Shown here: positions 31,579-42,265 of the stretch, piece by piece
Numbering within the stretch: position 1 is the stretch's first letter
Layout of the letters: every line of letters starts with the position of its first letter
Source: Macrophomina tecta
Lineage: Eukaryota; Ascomycota; Dothideomycetes; Botryosphaeriales; Botryosphaeriaceae
Reading direction: 5' to 3'
Assembly (NCBI GenBank): GCA_024180945.1
Contig: JAKSGN010000006.1
Location: 2,852,001-2,916,000, forward strand
DNA length: 64,000 bases
Made by a program: the position numbers and the translations under genes
Notes under the pieces: generated by a model
What the model was told of the DNA's origin: nothing
Seen by the model: the letters and a program-made list of their open reading frames with translations, nothing else
Database searches by the model: none

Positions 31579-32880
31579 AGACGAGAGAGCGGGGGCCGGC
31601 TGGCCGCATTCACCGTGGAACACCCCCGCCCACCATCCCCGTCCGTGCCTTTTTTTTTTTCTTTCTTTTTTTTCATTCTTCTCACGGCCTCATGGCAGCG
31701 CAGGCGCGGTGATCGCTGCGAACAATCGCCCTCGGCCGTGGCCTGACTCAGTTGCACGTCCGCAGCTGGCCCAGGGCACGCAGGCAGCTGGCGGTCAGCG
31801 GTGGTTTTTTGTTTTGTGTTTTCGTGCAACGTACAACGGCGGCCTGTCCGTATGCATGTGTTGGCAGGTGTGAAAGCGTCGTGTTGCCGGTGGATGAGCA
31901 GGCGGGCGTCGCCCTCTCCGCCCTCGCCATCCGCGGATCTGGATTGAATCGTCCCGTTGCGTCGGGTCGCACCTGTGCTCTCGCGGCGCTGGACGTGGGA
32001 GGCCAGGTAGCTATGTAAGCTTACAGCCTGCCCTTTGCTGGGCAGCGAGTCGTGGCCGCGGGACGGGACGACCGCGTCCATCTTCATCATGGCGCCAATC
32101 CCAACAACATGCCTTGTGCTTGCGAGCATCCGTGACATTTGCGTCCGGGCGACTGCTTCGACTGCCCATGCATTTTATTTCTTCCGGCCTGCTGCTGCAG
32201 TGCTAAGCGAAGCGAGCGAGCATGTCGCCGGCTCAAGGACCATGCCGGCCGACCCATGCTTGCGCACGAAATATACGACGCATGGCGGAAGTAGTGCTGA
32301 GAAGCTGGGCTGGAACTCGGCCTCCCGGTCGCGGCGTGAAGAACGGACTCTCGACAGGCTCAGCGCATGGCAGGGAAGCCTGGTCGCGGCCGTGAGTGGG
32401 CGCCACGAGCATGTGCGAGCCGTCTAGATGATACAAGTGGCGGGACGTGGTGGTGGAGGAGGTGCCGTGTTTACCTGTCGGTCGGGTCATGCAATGGGCG
32501 AAGGGCTCAGAGCGGCAGCCGATTGGCGGTGAGAGCGAATGGCGGCGCCGGGCATCGCTCTGCGCTCCGACGCAGCGGAGAGCTAAGAGGCGCGGCGTCG
32601 CTTTTTTTGCGCCGACAGGGCGGGCATTCATCGCGTGCAAGGCCGGGGTTGCCGCTGGATGCGGACAATTGGCGCGTCGTTGGCTGGGAGTGGGTGGGCT
32701 AGCAGGGAATGGAATGGCGCGGAGAGGGAGGGCGTGGGCGCAGGTGACGGTGGTGGGCGCAGAGAGGGAAGAGGAGAGAAGAAGCGACGGGCGAGGGCGT
32801 GGTGGCAGTCGCGGCCACAGAATGGGCAAGCGGCGACGGGAGCACACCACAGCACACGGCGACGGCGGCAGTCGTGCGCG

Positions 32881-32924
32881 AAGGCAGGCAGGCAGGCAGG
32901 CCGGCAGGCAGGCAGGCAGGCAGG
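32881..32924. repeat. (GGCA)n tetranucleotide repeat
   Basis: About eleven GGCA units with one A-to-C change at 32901. Its reverse complement occurs at 33465-33495. Confidence 0.9.
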
Positions 32925-33463
32925 CTCCTCTGTTGCCCAGCGTTATGGGTTCACGCTACCCGGACCATCGGGGCCTCCTGCTGGTCCCACCTTTTTTTCT
33001 TAATTTGAGCCGTTCCCCCCTGTCGACCCGAAAATTCGGGTCGTGGGTTCTCTCGCGCTCGGCTTGGGAAACTCTTCTAGGGGCGTGCGCCGTCGGGACG
33101 AGAGGCAAGGAGCACGGCCGGCTTAGGGAACAGGGTGGCAGGGCAGGCTGGAGCCAGGGCGCCCGCGGATGCTCTTCATGCCCAGGCCAGCACCAGCGAC
33201 TCGCCCTCTGCAGCGGCGGCCGGCGCGCTGCTGCCCGCCTTCGCGCAGCCAGTCATTATGCGTTATGTCATTCGATGGCCTGCATCTGAGCTGCCGTGTC
33301 TCTTGTACGCAGGTAAAGCAAGCAAGCAGCAAAAGGCCCGCCGGCCAGATTTCGCGCGCCCGCCGCTCGTGCCATCATGAATGCCCTGTGTCACAGGGCT
33401 TTGCTGTATGATTGTATATGTACGGAGCCCCCCAGCTCCAGGTCGAACCCTGGCCTGCATCTG

Positions 33464-33464
<1 letters not shown>

Positions 33465-33494
<30 letters not shown>

Positions 33495-33495
33495 C
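33465..33495. repeat. (TGCC)n tetranucleotide repeat, inverted relative to 32881-32924
   Basis: Seven or more GCCT units, the reverse complement of the GGCA array 540 bp upstream. The pair could fold into a long hairpin arm. Confidence 0.9.
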
Positions 33496-33833
33496 ATTAT
33501 TTGTCTAGTGCCCCGTCGTCGTCCTCCTCCTCCTCCACGATCCTGGTGCTTCGCTGATCAGCCAGCCCTCCTTGTTCACACAGCCGGATCCGCTCCTGCA
33601 CACCTCAGCGTGCGCGCGCGCGATAATTACGGTGTCAAAACTCCTGCCAGTCCCACCCCAGCGCCAGCAGCAGCTTCCCTAGCACCAGCATTGACCGCCC
33701 CGAGCTCTCGGAGCGTTACCAGCCTGTGTCTTATGACCCGGCGCTTCTAACCGCCCTGGCAACATCATCCGCTTGACTTCCCTCGCTCTCCACCTACCCA
33801 TCCCGCAATCACTCCTCCCCCCCAAACGTCCCA

Positions 33834-35331
33834 ATGGTTACGATGGCGTCGAACGGGTAGGTCTCCAGCTTCCTTGCCGCCCCGTCCTCGCCCACTCCGC
33901 CTGTCTACTTTGTTTTGCCATCGTCGCCCTCGCTTTCCGCGTGGTGTTGCTCTCGTTCCGGCCTATTGTTGCCGCCGGCCGTGACAGAGTGAGAGAGAGC
34001 GCGCGCGCGTGTTCCGCCGGCCGTGCCTGCCTGCTCCGCCCCTCCCCGCGCTGCCTTGTCTCTCTCTCTCGCGCGCGCGCACCTTCGCTCCACAAAGCTG
34101 ACTCCAGAATACCACAGGTTAGCAATCGCTGTTCCGCAAAATTACACGGAAAATGGTCGACTATACCACGGTTTCCGAAGGGGCATATACATGTACCCCT
34201 GCGACGAGGTGCGTTCCCCCAGTCTCCCCATTGGTCGCTTTTGGTTGACGCTCCGCGCAGCAAGAAAAAGACCGCATGGATATCTACCATAAGCTCTTCC
34301 TGGTGGCCCGCCGAGAAAGCCTCCACCAAGCGCCTGTCGTGCCCAGTTACCAGCCGCGCATCCTCGATTTGGGCTGCGGAACGGGCATTTGGGCGATCGA
34401 TATGGCCGAGTGAGTTCCAGTCCACGCCGCTTTCCACGCATGACGCGTGCTAACCGTCCTCGCAGCAAGTACCTGGAGGCAGAGGTGAGCTATGGCGCCG
34501 GATTTTGCCGGGGTATTTTTTGCTGACTGCGTCAAGGTACTGGGACTGGACCTCGTGAACATCCAGCCTGACAAGTATGCTTGCCCCTTACGCACCGCTG
34601 CTGGAGCTGCCGCTGACAAGGAAGCCTCAGGATTCCGCCAAACCTGCGATTCCGCGTGCCGCGCGACTACGAGAGCCCCTGGTCACTCGGCGAGGATTCC
34701 TGGGACCTGATACACCTGCGGATGGCGTGCGGCAGCGTTTCCAGCTGGCCCGAGCTCTACCAGAAGATATTTTCGTGCGTTCCTGTGGCACCGGGCAGAG
34801 CGAGCGCGTGCTGATGTGAGCAGACACCTGAAGCCAGGCTACGGCTGGATCGAGCAGGTCGAGATCGACCTAGAGCCGCGCTGCGACGATGGCACCCTCC
34901 CCCCGAACTCGCCGCTGGTGCAATGGTACAACTACGTCGCCGACGCCACCGAGCGCGCCTCGAGACCGATAGCGTACAATCACAACACCCGTCAGATGCT
35001 GCAGATGGCAGGGTTCATCGACATTCAGGAGACGATAATCCGCGCGCCGTACAACTCGTGGCCGGCGGACCCGCACCAGAAGGAGATTGGGCGGTGGTAT
35101 AACCTGGGCATCTGCGAGGGCTTGGAGGCACTGAGCCTGGCCCCCCTGACGCGCATCTACCGGTGGGACGCAGCACAGCACGTTAAGCCGCTCGTGGATG
35201 CGGCGATCCGGCAAATACGGGCGAAGAAGATTCATGCGTACAACAACATGTGGGTACTTTCCATTGTATTGAGAGACGGCGGGCTGACCTGCAGCAGACA
35301 TATCTGGACAGCGCGGCGGCCCGGACACTGA
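33834..35331 (+). CDS. LaeA-like SAM-dependent methyltransferase, 307 aa
   Basis: Relatives of LaeA are nuclear methyltransferases that influence secondary metabolism and development; many paralogues have unknown targets. Eight exons (33834-33856, 34118-34208, 34261-34409, 34466-34484, 34537-34574, 34631-34774, 34824-35249, 35298-35331) total exactly 308 codons. Family landmarks appear in order: [38 protein letters not shown]-binding [16 protein letters not shown] from residue 72, [43 protein letters not shown], and the typical end [18 protein letters not shown]. Exons of 19 and 38 nt are small but are demanded by the protein. Intron 1 (261 nt) is long and CT/GA-rich. Start MVTMASNG is the only ATG that splices in phase. 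No biosynthetic cluster adjoins it, and the large gene-free tract lies upstream. Confidence 0.9.
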
Positions 35332-36480
35332 AGAGCACGGTCCCCTCGCTCGCGGGATTTGACGACGTTATGACGACCGCAGTAGTAATACCTAATGTAC
35401 TATGCATTACTTTCCCCCGGGTGCGCTTTCGGCTTCGGAATGTTTCCAGTAGGACAGGCTTGGAGGGGGTGGTGGTTGGCAAGCTCCCATTTTCGGTCAA
35501 ATCGATACTTTCTGGCGGGCAGATCGAGGAATGGGAAGAACGGACCCTTGCGTGGCCTCTCACCAATGGCGAGCTGGAGCAGCGTGGTCCAAGAAAGCAC
35601 CGACGGATTCGTACGCGCACTCCGGCCCACCCAAAACCACGGCGCACCCTCCATCATCTCAGCCACCAGCCCGCGCGCCCCCGCACCCTCTTCGCCAGAG
35701 GCAGGGCCTGCCCGCTGGTTGGGTGCCTGTTCTTCGCTGCCACCCGGCGGCGGTCTTTTGATTTAAAGCGAACAAAAAAAAAAAAAAAAAACAAAAACTT
35801 GCCAAGTACTGGGCGTGTGCTGGAGGTTCCCGGTGGCGGGGCGTTTCAGGAGCACGGCATGGGCTGGGTCTATCTCTCGCCCTCTTCTTTTCTCTGTGTT
35901 TTGTTGTACAAGAATATTGGATTGGCGAGCGCGCAGGGGAAGGGCGGTGGCGTGTGTGGATGGCACTGTGTTCGCTTTCTACTCCATCTCTTCCGGCTTT
36001 CTGTTTCTAGATATATCACGGTGTGAGCATTTCCGCGTGGGCTCCCTTTTCCTCCGATTTCTCATTTTCCATTTCTCGTCTGGAGAGGCGTCGCTTCTGC
36101 GTCAGCATGGGTGGTCAGCAAGCCGGGCTAGGGCTGAGAGCGGGCGGCGGGACAGGCGGGCTGGGTCGACAGCTGCCTTTGTTGGACAAGACGGGAGGTC
36201 AAAAGTTGACAAAATTAGCGTTCTACAGGAGCTGTCAATGCCCATATATTTCTGTTTCTCTTGCCGTGCCGGCTGAGGGGCTGAGACGTGTTTTGGAGCG
36301 CGGACGAGCAAACATGACTCGGGCAGTCAATCCCCAGCTTTTCGGCGCGGCTTCCGTCGGCTGGTCTGGCCGGGCGCTGCTGCTTCAGCCGAGGTCCATC
36401 GCTACTGCCAACCCCAGGATCACCATCTCCAGTCTGTCCCTTGCGAGTTCCGTCACCCGTCACCACCAGAACCCTCCGAG
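35332..36480. other. Intergenic between tandem genes
   Basis: Contains an A18 run at 35774-35791 and the pyrimidine-rich leader of the acyl-CoA dehydrogenase. Short open frames are not convincing. An upstream ATG at 36314 is in a frame without family similarity. Confidence 0.5.
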
Positions 36481-38231
36481 ATGCCTGCATTCACCAAGCT
36501 CCTCCGTCCCGTCGTCCGGGCGACCTCGTGCTCAGCTCGCCCGCCCGTCCGTCGCGTCGCCGGCGTGCGCATTGCACCGCGGTAAGCTCTCAGCACCCGC
36601 TCTGCACGCATGTGATTGTGCTGCTTCCACACTGCACGACGCCACTCCAGTCCTTGGGTCGCCTCGCTGCGTGACCAGCCTGCCGGCAGTAACATGAGCG
36701 TCCCTTGGAGGCTGTCAGACGTCCCTCAGGGCCCGCAATGCTAACACCGCGCCCAGCAATGCCCGCTGCATCGCGACCACGCTGCCCCGCCGCAGCGCCG
36801 AGGCCCTCGACATCACCGACATCCCGCCCACCCCAATAACACATCTGTCGGAGACGGAGGCGCTGATGGCCGACTCGGTTGCCAAGTTCGCCAACGAGGT
36901 CGTGCTGCCCAAGGTGCGCGAGATGGATGAGGAGGAGAGGATGGACCCGGCCGTCGTGGAGCAGTGCTTCGAGCAGGGCCTGATGGGCATTGAAATCCCC
37001 GAGGAATACGGCGGTGCTGGCATGAACTTCACGGCCGGCATCGTCGCCATTGAGGAGCTGGCGCGCGTCGATCCAAGCGTGTCGGTCATGGTCGACGTGC
37101 ACAACACCCTGGTCAACACGGCCATCCTCAAGTACGGCAGCCTCGAGAGTCAGAAGAAGTGGCTGCCCAAGCTTGCAACGGGCACGGTCGGTGAGTTCCG
37201 CGCTCTCTCTCCCCCCCCCTCCCCCCTCCCCCCCTTGCGGAGGCGTTTCCGCGCGCGCACTGTCGTGGCTGACGGAGCTCAGGCTCCTTTTGTCTGTCCG
37301 AGCCCGTGTCCGGCTCCGATGCATTCGCGCTCGCTACCAAGGCCGTGAAGACGGACGGTGGCTACCGTATCTCCGGAAGCAAGATGTGGATCACCAACAG
37401 CATGGAGGCGGGCTTTTTCATCGTCTTCGCCAATCTCGATCCGAGCAAGGGTTACAAGGGCATCACCGCATTCATTGTCGAAAAGGACACGCCTGGCTTC
37501 TCAATCGCGAAGAAGGAGAAGAAGTTGGGCATCCGTGCCAGCAGCACCTGCGTCGTCAACTTCGACGACGTCGAGGTGCCCGCCGATCACCTTCTCGGTA
37601 AGGAGGGCGAGGGGTACAAGTATGCCATCGGCTTGCTGAATGAGGGCCGCATCGGAATCGCAGCCCAAATGACGGGTCTGGCCCTGGGAGCTTGGGAAAA
37701 CGCTGCTAGGTGAGTCCGCGCGTGTAATGGTCATAGCGTTGATTCGGACGATAAATGATCTACAAAGCCCAATTCCGCCCCCACCCCACCAGCAGCACCT
37801 CATCATTCAGGAAAACGAGAGCCGATCCGATTACTGATTCACCGGTGGTATCCACACGCAACAGGTACGCCTGGAACGATCGCAAGCAATTTGGAAAGCT
37901 CATCGGCGAGTTCCAGGGCATGCAGCACCAGCTGGCCCAGGCATACACGGAAATCCAGGCCGCACGCGCGCTCGTGTTCAATGCCAGCCGCAAGAAGGAG
38001 GCCGGTGAGGATTTCGTGAGGGATGCCGCCATGGCCAAGTTGTACGCGTCCCAAGTGGCCGGCCGTGTTTCAGGCCAGGCAGTCGAGTGGATGGGTGGGA
38101 TGGGCTTCGTGCGCGAGGGGCTGGCCGAGAAATTTTTCCGGGACAGCAAGATTGGTGCCATCTATGAGGGCACGAGCAATATCCAGCTGACGACCATTGC
38201 GAAGCTATTGCAGAAGGAGTACACCTCGTAG
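36481..38231 (+). CDS. Short/branched-chain acyl-CoA dehydrogenase, mitochondrial
   Basis: FAD enzyme that makes the alpha,beta double bond in acyl-CoA during isoleucine or short-chain fatty acid breakdown. Exons 36481-36581, 36757-37190, 37283-37709 and 37865-38231 give 442 residues, the usual length. The start [20 protein letters not shown] is Arg/Ser-rich without acid residues, a good mitochondrial presequence. The N-terminal helical domain has [20 protein letters not shown] and [18 protein letters not shown]. The middle beta domain has [15 protein letters not shown], and the C-terminal domain has [24 protein letters not shown] and [17 protein letters not shown] with the catalytic-type Glu at about residue 422. 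Closest to the ACADSB (2-methylbutyryl-CoA) type by these signatures; isovaleryl or butyryl specificity cannot be excluded. All introns are canonical; the 175-nt intron 1 follows the presequence. Confidence 0.93.
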
Positions 38232-39628
38232 GGCGAGAAAGCGTTTACGTGTAAGTTGAAATGACGCGGGGAATGTTGTTGCATGCCATGTTTTACAAGA
38301 TTTTGATGTTGTCCACGACATGCACTGGGAATGGATGTAAGGAGCATACGGAGGTCGTGTCAAAAATAGAGAAAAATGTATTCATGGTTACGACTGGGCC
38401 ACCGCAAGGAGAACGGCAGGCGTCCGGGCGAATATCTCAACCCTTTCCATTCACGCACATCCATTGGGCCTTGTCAATCGTAACGTGCTACTACCGTCCA
38501 GATGACCATGCGGGTCAACACCATCCTCCCCAACACTTCACCGCTTCATCATTCAAAAAATTGCACCGGATGACCAGTTTTGACTATGTAGTGAGGTTGA
38601 AGTAAGGAAAGGTCTCCGTCGCACACGAAGGACCTCACAGGCTATAAATATACATATTCCTCGCCCCCCCTCCACTTTTGCCAATAGTACCTGAGCGGAT
38701 ATCGCGGCCGCATGAAAGAGACAATCTTGCATGTATCGCATGAAAGATGCGCCAGAAACCCGGTATGGTGAGAGAGCAACAACTCTCACATGGCACGAAA
38801 AAGAAGACGCAGGGACTGCAGCCGGTCATGCCGTCGCTCTTAGCTCTGGTGATCATTTTTTTTTTTTCGGGGGGGGAGGGTTTGTGTGGTCGTACGAGTG
38901 CGAGTGCGTTCATTCATGCGCTAGCGAGAGTTTGGCAATGCCCGACAGAGGCATGAGGAGTGGAAGAGGGGGCCTAGAATGTCCTTCAGGTTGCACGGTA
39001 AGGCTGGAAGAAGGATTTTGGACCTTGGCAGGTGTCGTTTCCTTTCTTCACCTTTTTTTTTCCCCTCCGCCCTCCTTCTCCTGCTTCTTGTCGAGGCATT
39101 GACATGAATAGTTCTCTTTTTCTCTGCGCTTACTTCGGATTCGCCGGGGAATTGGAGTGTGGGAGGGCTGAGAGGCCGTGCATGCACCACCCTTTGGTTG
39201 GGAACTGTATGTTTCATCTCTCCTTTTCGATCGTACGCGGGCTAGGTCGATTCAGTGTCGCGGCAATGCCGAGACCCTTTCGTGTTTTTTATCTTTTGTT
39301 TTTGCCACTCCTTTGGTTGTGCCCGCTGCCCACCCCCCCCCCTTTCCCCAGGTGCCGTGCTGCAGGGATTTGGATCAAATGGCTGAGTGGCATTGAGCAT
39401 TTTGTCGCCGTTGAGAGCTGAAGGCTCGTCCGTCCTCCCGCCTCGGCCTAAGCAGGGATCAATCCGGAACTACCTGACTGACGGGGCGGACGGGGCGGGG
39501 CGGGGATGAACGAAGAGAGAGCCTGGTGTGCCTTTGCGCCGTGTGTGACGAAAACTAGTCAGCATCAGCGCGGCTAAAGGCACGCACATAAGCGAAGCAG
39601 ACGAAGGAAGTAGCGATGGCGGAAGGAA

Positions 39629-39650
39629 CCGAAGGAAGGAAGGAAGGAAG
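39629..39650. repeat. (GAAG)n microsatellite
   Basis: Tandem GAAG/GGAA units, about 22 bp. Confidence 0.85.
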
Positions 39651-39828
39651 TAGTAGCAGAGCCTTAATATCTTAGGGTCGCAAGGCGCGTCCCGTAAGGT
39701 GGTAGTGCTTGCAGTAGTCAGATCCATGAATCACGTAGGGCTGGCAGGATCTAGTGTACCGCCAAGTGCTAATAGCTCGCACCGGGAGAGCTGCGACGGA
39801 AGGAAGCAGCATTGTACCGCGGGGGGAA

Positions 39829-39852
39829 AAGAAAGAAAGAAAGAAAGAAAGA
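39829..39852. repeat. (GAAA)n microsatellite
   Basis: Five to six tandem GAAA units, 180 bp from the GAAG repeat. Confidence 0.85.
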
Positions 39853-42265
39853 TGCGTGGGAGGTAGTACGTACATGTATGTGCAGCGCACTACTGCTGGC
39901 GGTATGTGTGCTCTCCCGCTGTTGTTTTCCGAATAGGAAAGCCGGAGATTTTCGCTCGTTCTTAGCTGGCTGTTGTGTATGGGCTGAGAGCGACTTCAAT
40001 TCAAGATCCCGTTTAACGCTTTTTCCAGCTTCTATGCCTTGCCCGAGTCCACTCCATACTTGCATGCTTCCGAGGACTTTGATATCGGGCCCACGGAGGG
40101 AAAATTGTGCACTCAAAGTACGTGGGTTAGGCAGTTGAGTTAGAACTAATTTCCGGGCTCACGTTACATGTGCATGCAAGCGGGTTATCCCAAAATAGAA
40201 TATTGACGCTTGCCCAATGACGGAAGGAGAGAAAAGGCTGGCAAGCGAGACTATTAAGAAAAGAAATATAAGTGGAAGTAGCACGGAAAGCGGGCGGAAG
40301 CGTCGGTAGATGTCGAGCGGCGATCCTATGAAGTTGCCCCACCGGCTTTTTGCTATTCTTCACATGTCACATTTGTTCCCTCTTTTCTTCACAGTGACAA
40401 CTACCAATCGGACCAATAAAAGCAACGCTAGGCACCGTGTAGATCACGGTGAAGTGTAGGCCATGACTCAGGCTGGGGAGGGAACAGAGCCGTTGAAAAG
40501 TCCCGTTCCGGGGGAGGAAAAAAAAAGAGGAGCGAAAATTGAAAAGCAATGAAAGTTCTGGTATTCTACAGAAAAGTGCTAAACCAGGCAAAGACGCAGC
40601 AAACGGTGCAGCCTCCGTAACGGCAATGCAAGCAATCATAATCATCGTCGGCGTGGTCATCAACCGTGAATACCATCGACAGCGCAGAAGGGACGGCTGC
40701 CTCGCAAAGCTCATTATGACAACATCAACGCGTCCCCTCATTTCAAGTAAAAAGATCATCCTCAGCCGCGCACCGCGAGTCTACCCGACCACCCGTCGCT
40801 CCCGAGCAAGTAATCAGTATCATGTTCCTATCCCGGTCATCTCAATAAATACTACGTCTACGCATTGACGCAACGCGCTCCTCTCGTTCATGTGCCGCGG
40901 AGCGTATATGCAGGGTGAAGTGCTGCGGGCACCCGCATGACATGAATGTATGCAGAGGAAGGGTAACAGTGCGGGAGCGAAGCGTTACACCAGCCAGCTC
41001 TCGGCGGCATTGAAGGAAGAGAAGAGAAAAAGGAAAGAATGGAGAGGAAATGTAGGAACCCGGTACATGTATGTACATACATACATGCAAATGACATCCG
41101 TCTCGAGAGAATTGGGATCTCGCCTCACTCTCCTGCATCCCGCGCTCTGTTCTAAAGCCTTGCTTTTCCCTCTTCGCGGGAGCGCCTCTTCCGTGGTATA
41201 TGCCGCTGTGCCGAGAAAAGCGTAATGAGAAAAGTTCAGCCCGCGGAAGAAAGCGAGAAGTGAAACGTGTCGAGGGGAGGGGAGGGTCTCCAACGAAGAA
41301 ATGAACGAGGCGGGGAGGAAGACATTAAGTTTTGTAAGGAATCCACAGCAGGGTAAGCATCGCACAAGATGCAAATGCTACCGTGGAAGCCGACAAGGAG
41401 GGAGACACGTTGCAGATGCAGTATAGCAAGAGAAAGGGCATTGAGAATAAGACCTGCAGATGCGGTGGCTTTCCACAAGAGGCCAATCAAGTTATCCGAA
41501 AAAGCAATGCTGACGCGCCAAATTCAACCGTAAGACCCGACGAGAGAGTTCGGCTGGGACCAAATGGAAAAAGCAAAAAGGACCAGCCCACACGCACATA
41601 GGTGATTCCGGCATCACACGACGAGGATAGCCGGGGGAGCGTAAGCGAGGTGGTGGTATAGCGGGAAAATTAAGAAAAACGAAGACACGGTACGTATACC
41701 GCCATGCATGCAAACCTACTCTTCAACGCAACGCTGGACCCAGGCATGGACGACGCGTCAAACAACAAGGAGCACTCATAGAAGGATTGCGAAACAGAAG
41801 GCCCTGTGCTTCAGATAGACGGCATACAGTAACTATCACGCGCGCGGGACACACCAAGCGTGTGAATCCGGCTCACAAGGCCGAAAGAAAGTTGGGCCAG
41901 GTGAGCGGAGATATGGCTGAAGTAGAACATAACGAAACGTAGAAATGGTGAAGGGGTATCGAACAAGTCCACGCTCTAAAGAGGTAGCCAACCAGCCAGT
42001 CCGGAGCGTGAAAAAGAAAAGCACACATATAAAACCCTCCCAAGGATTCCAAAACATCCCGCACTTTTTCCCCGCCTGTTGTGTCCGGTACAGCGAGCGC
42101 CAAAATGGCCCCCACGCAGTTTCTCCTCTCTTTCCTGAACCCCGGCGTGACTTGAGACCTTCCCGTCCTGATCGAGCCGGTCCACCGGGCCGGGATCTTC
42201 TTTTCGCTACGCTTTCCGGGTACGTTATCCGAAAAGACGACGACCGACGACGCATCGAGCACGCC

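Larger units (their letters stand above)
22017..33833. other. 11.8-kb gene-poor region
   Basis: No gene I can support. The longest open frame (26186-27178, 330 codons, no family resemblance) and the overlapping GC-rich frames at 29815-31746 on both strands are Arg/Ser/Pro-rich and look like chance. The region is marked by homopolymers (T20 at 23194, A19 at 25102, A13G12 at 29200), (TG)n, (GC)n, (ACG)n and tetranucleotide repeats. GC rises from about 22-29 kb to 30-33 kb. It ends at the LaeA-like methyltransferase and may hold its distal control region or non-coding transcripts. Confidence 0.6.
38232..42265. other. 4-kb convergent intergenic region, no gene seen
   Basis: Between the ends of the acyl-CoA dehydrogenase and the 730-aa gene. 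Open frames are short and mutually overlapping. It carries T-runs (38847, 39053), GAAG and GAAA microsatellites and dense TACATG words near 39870 and 41062-41087. Both flanking genes end here, so it contains no obvious promoter need. Confidence 0.55.

Noticed and set aside
29815..31746. Long overlapping open frames on both strands (up to 334 codons)
   Set aside because: High GC with few stops explains them; sequences are Arg/Ser/Pro/Ala-rich on both strands and contain simple repeats.
33430..33460. T-arm-like CCAG-GGTTCGACC-TGG on the minus strand
   Set aside because: The upstream side is a TGCC repeat; no D-arm or anticodon arm can be drawn.
38232..42265. Possible transposon relic
   Set aside because: I looked for reverse transcriptase, integrase or transposase motifs and terminal repeats and saw none; only microsatellites.
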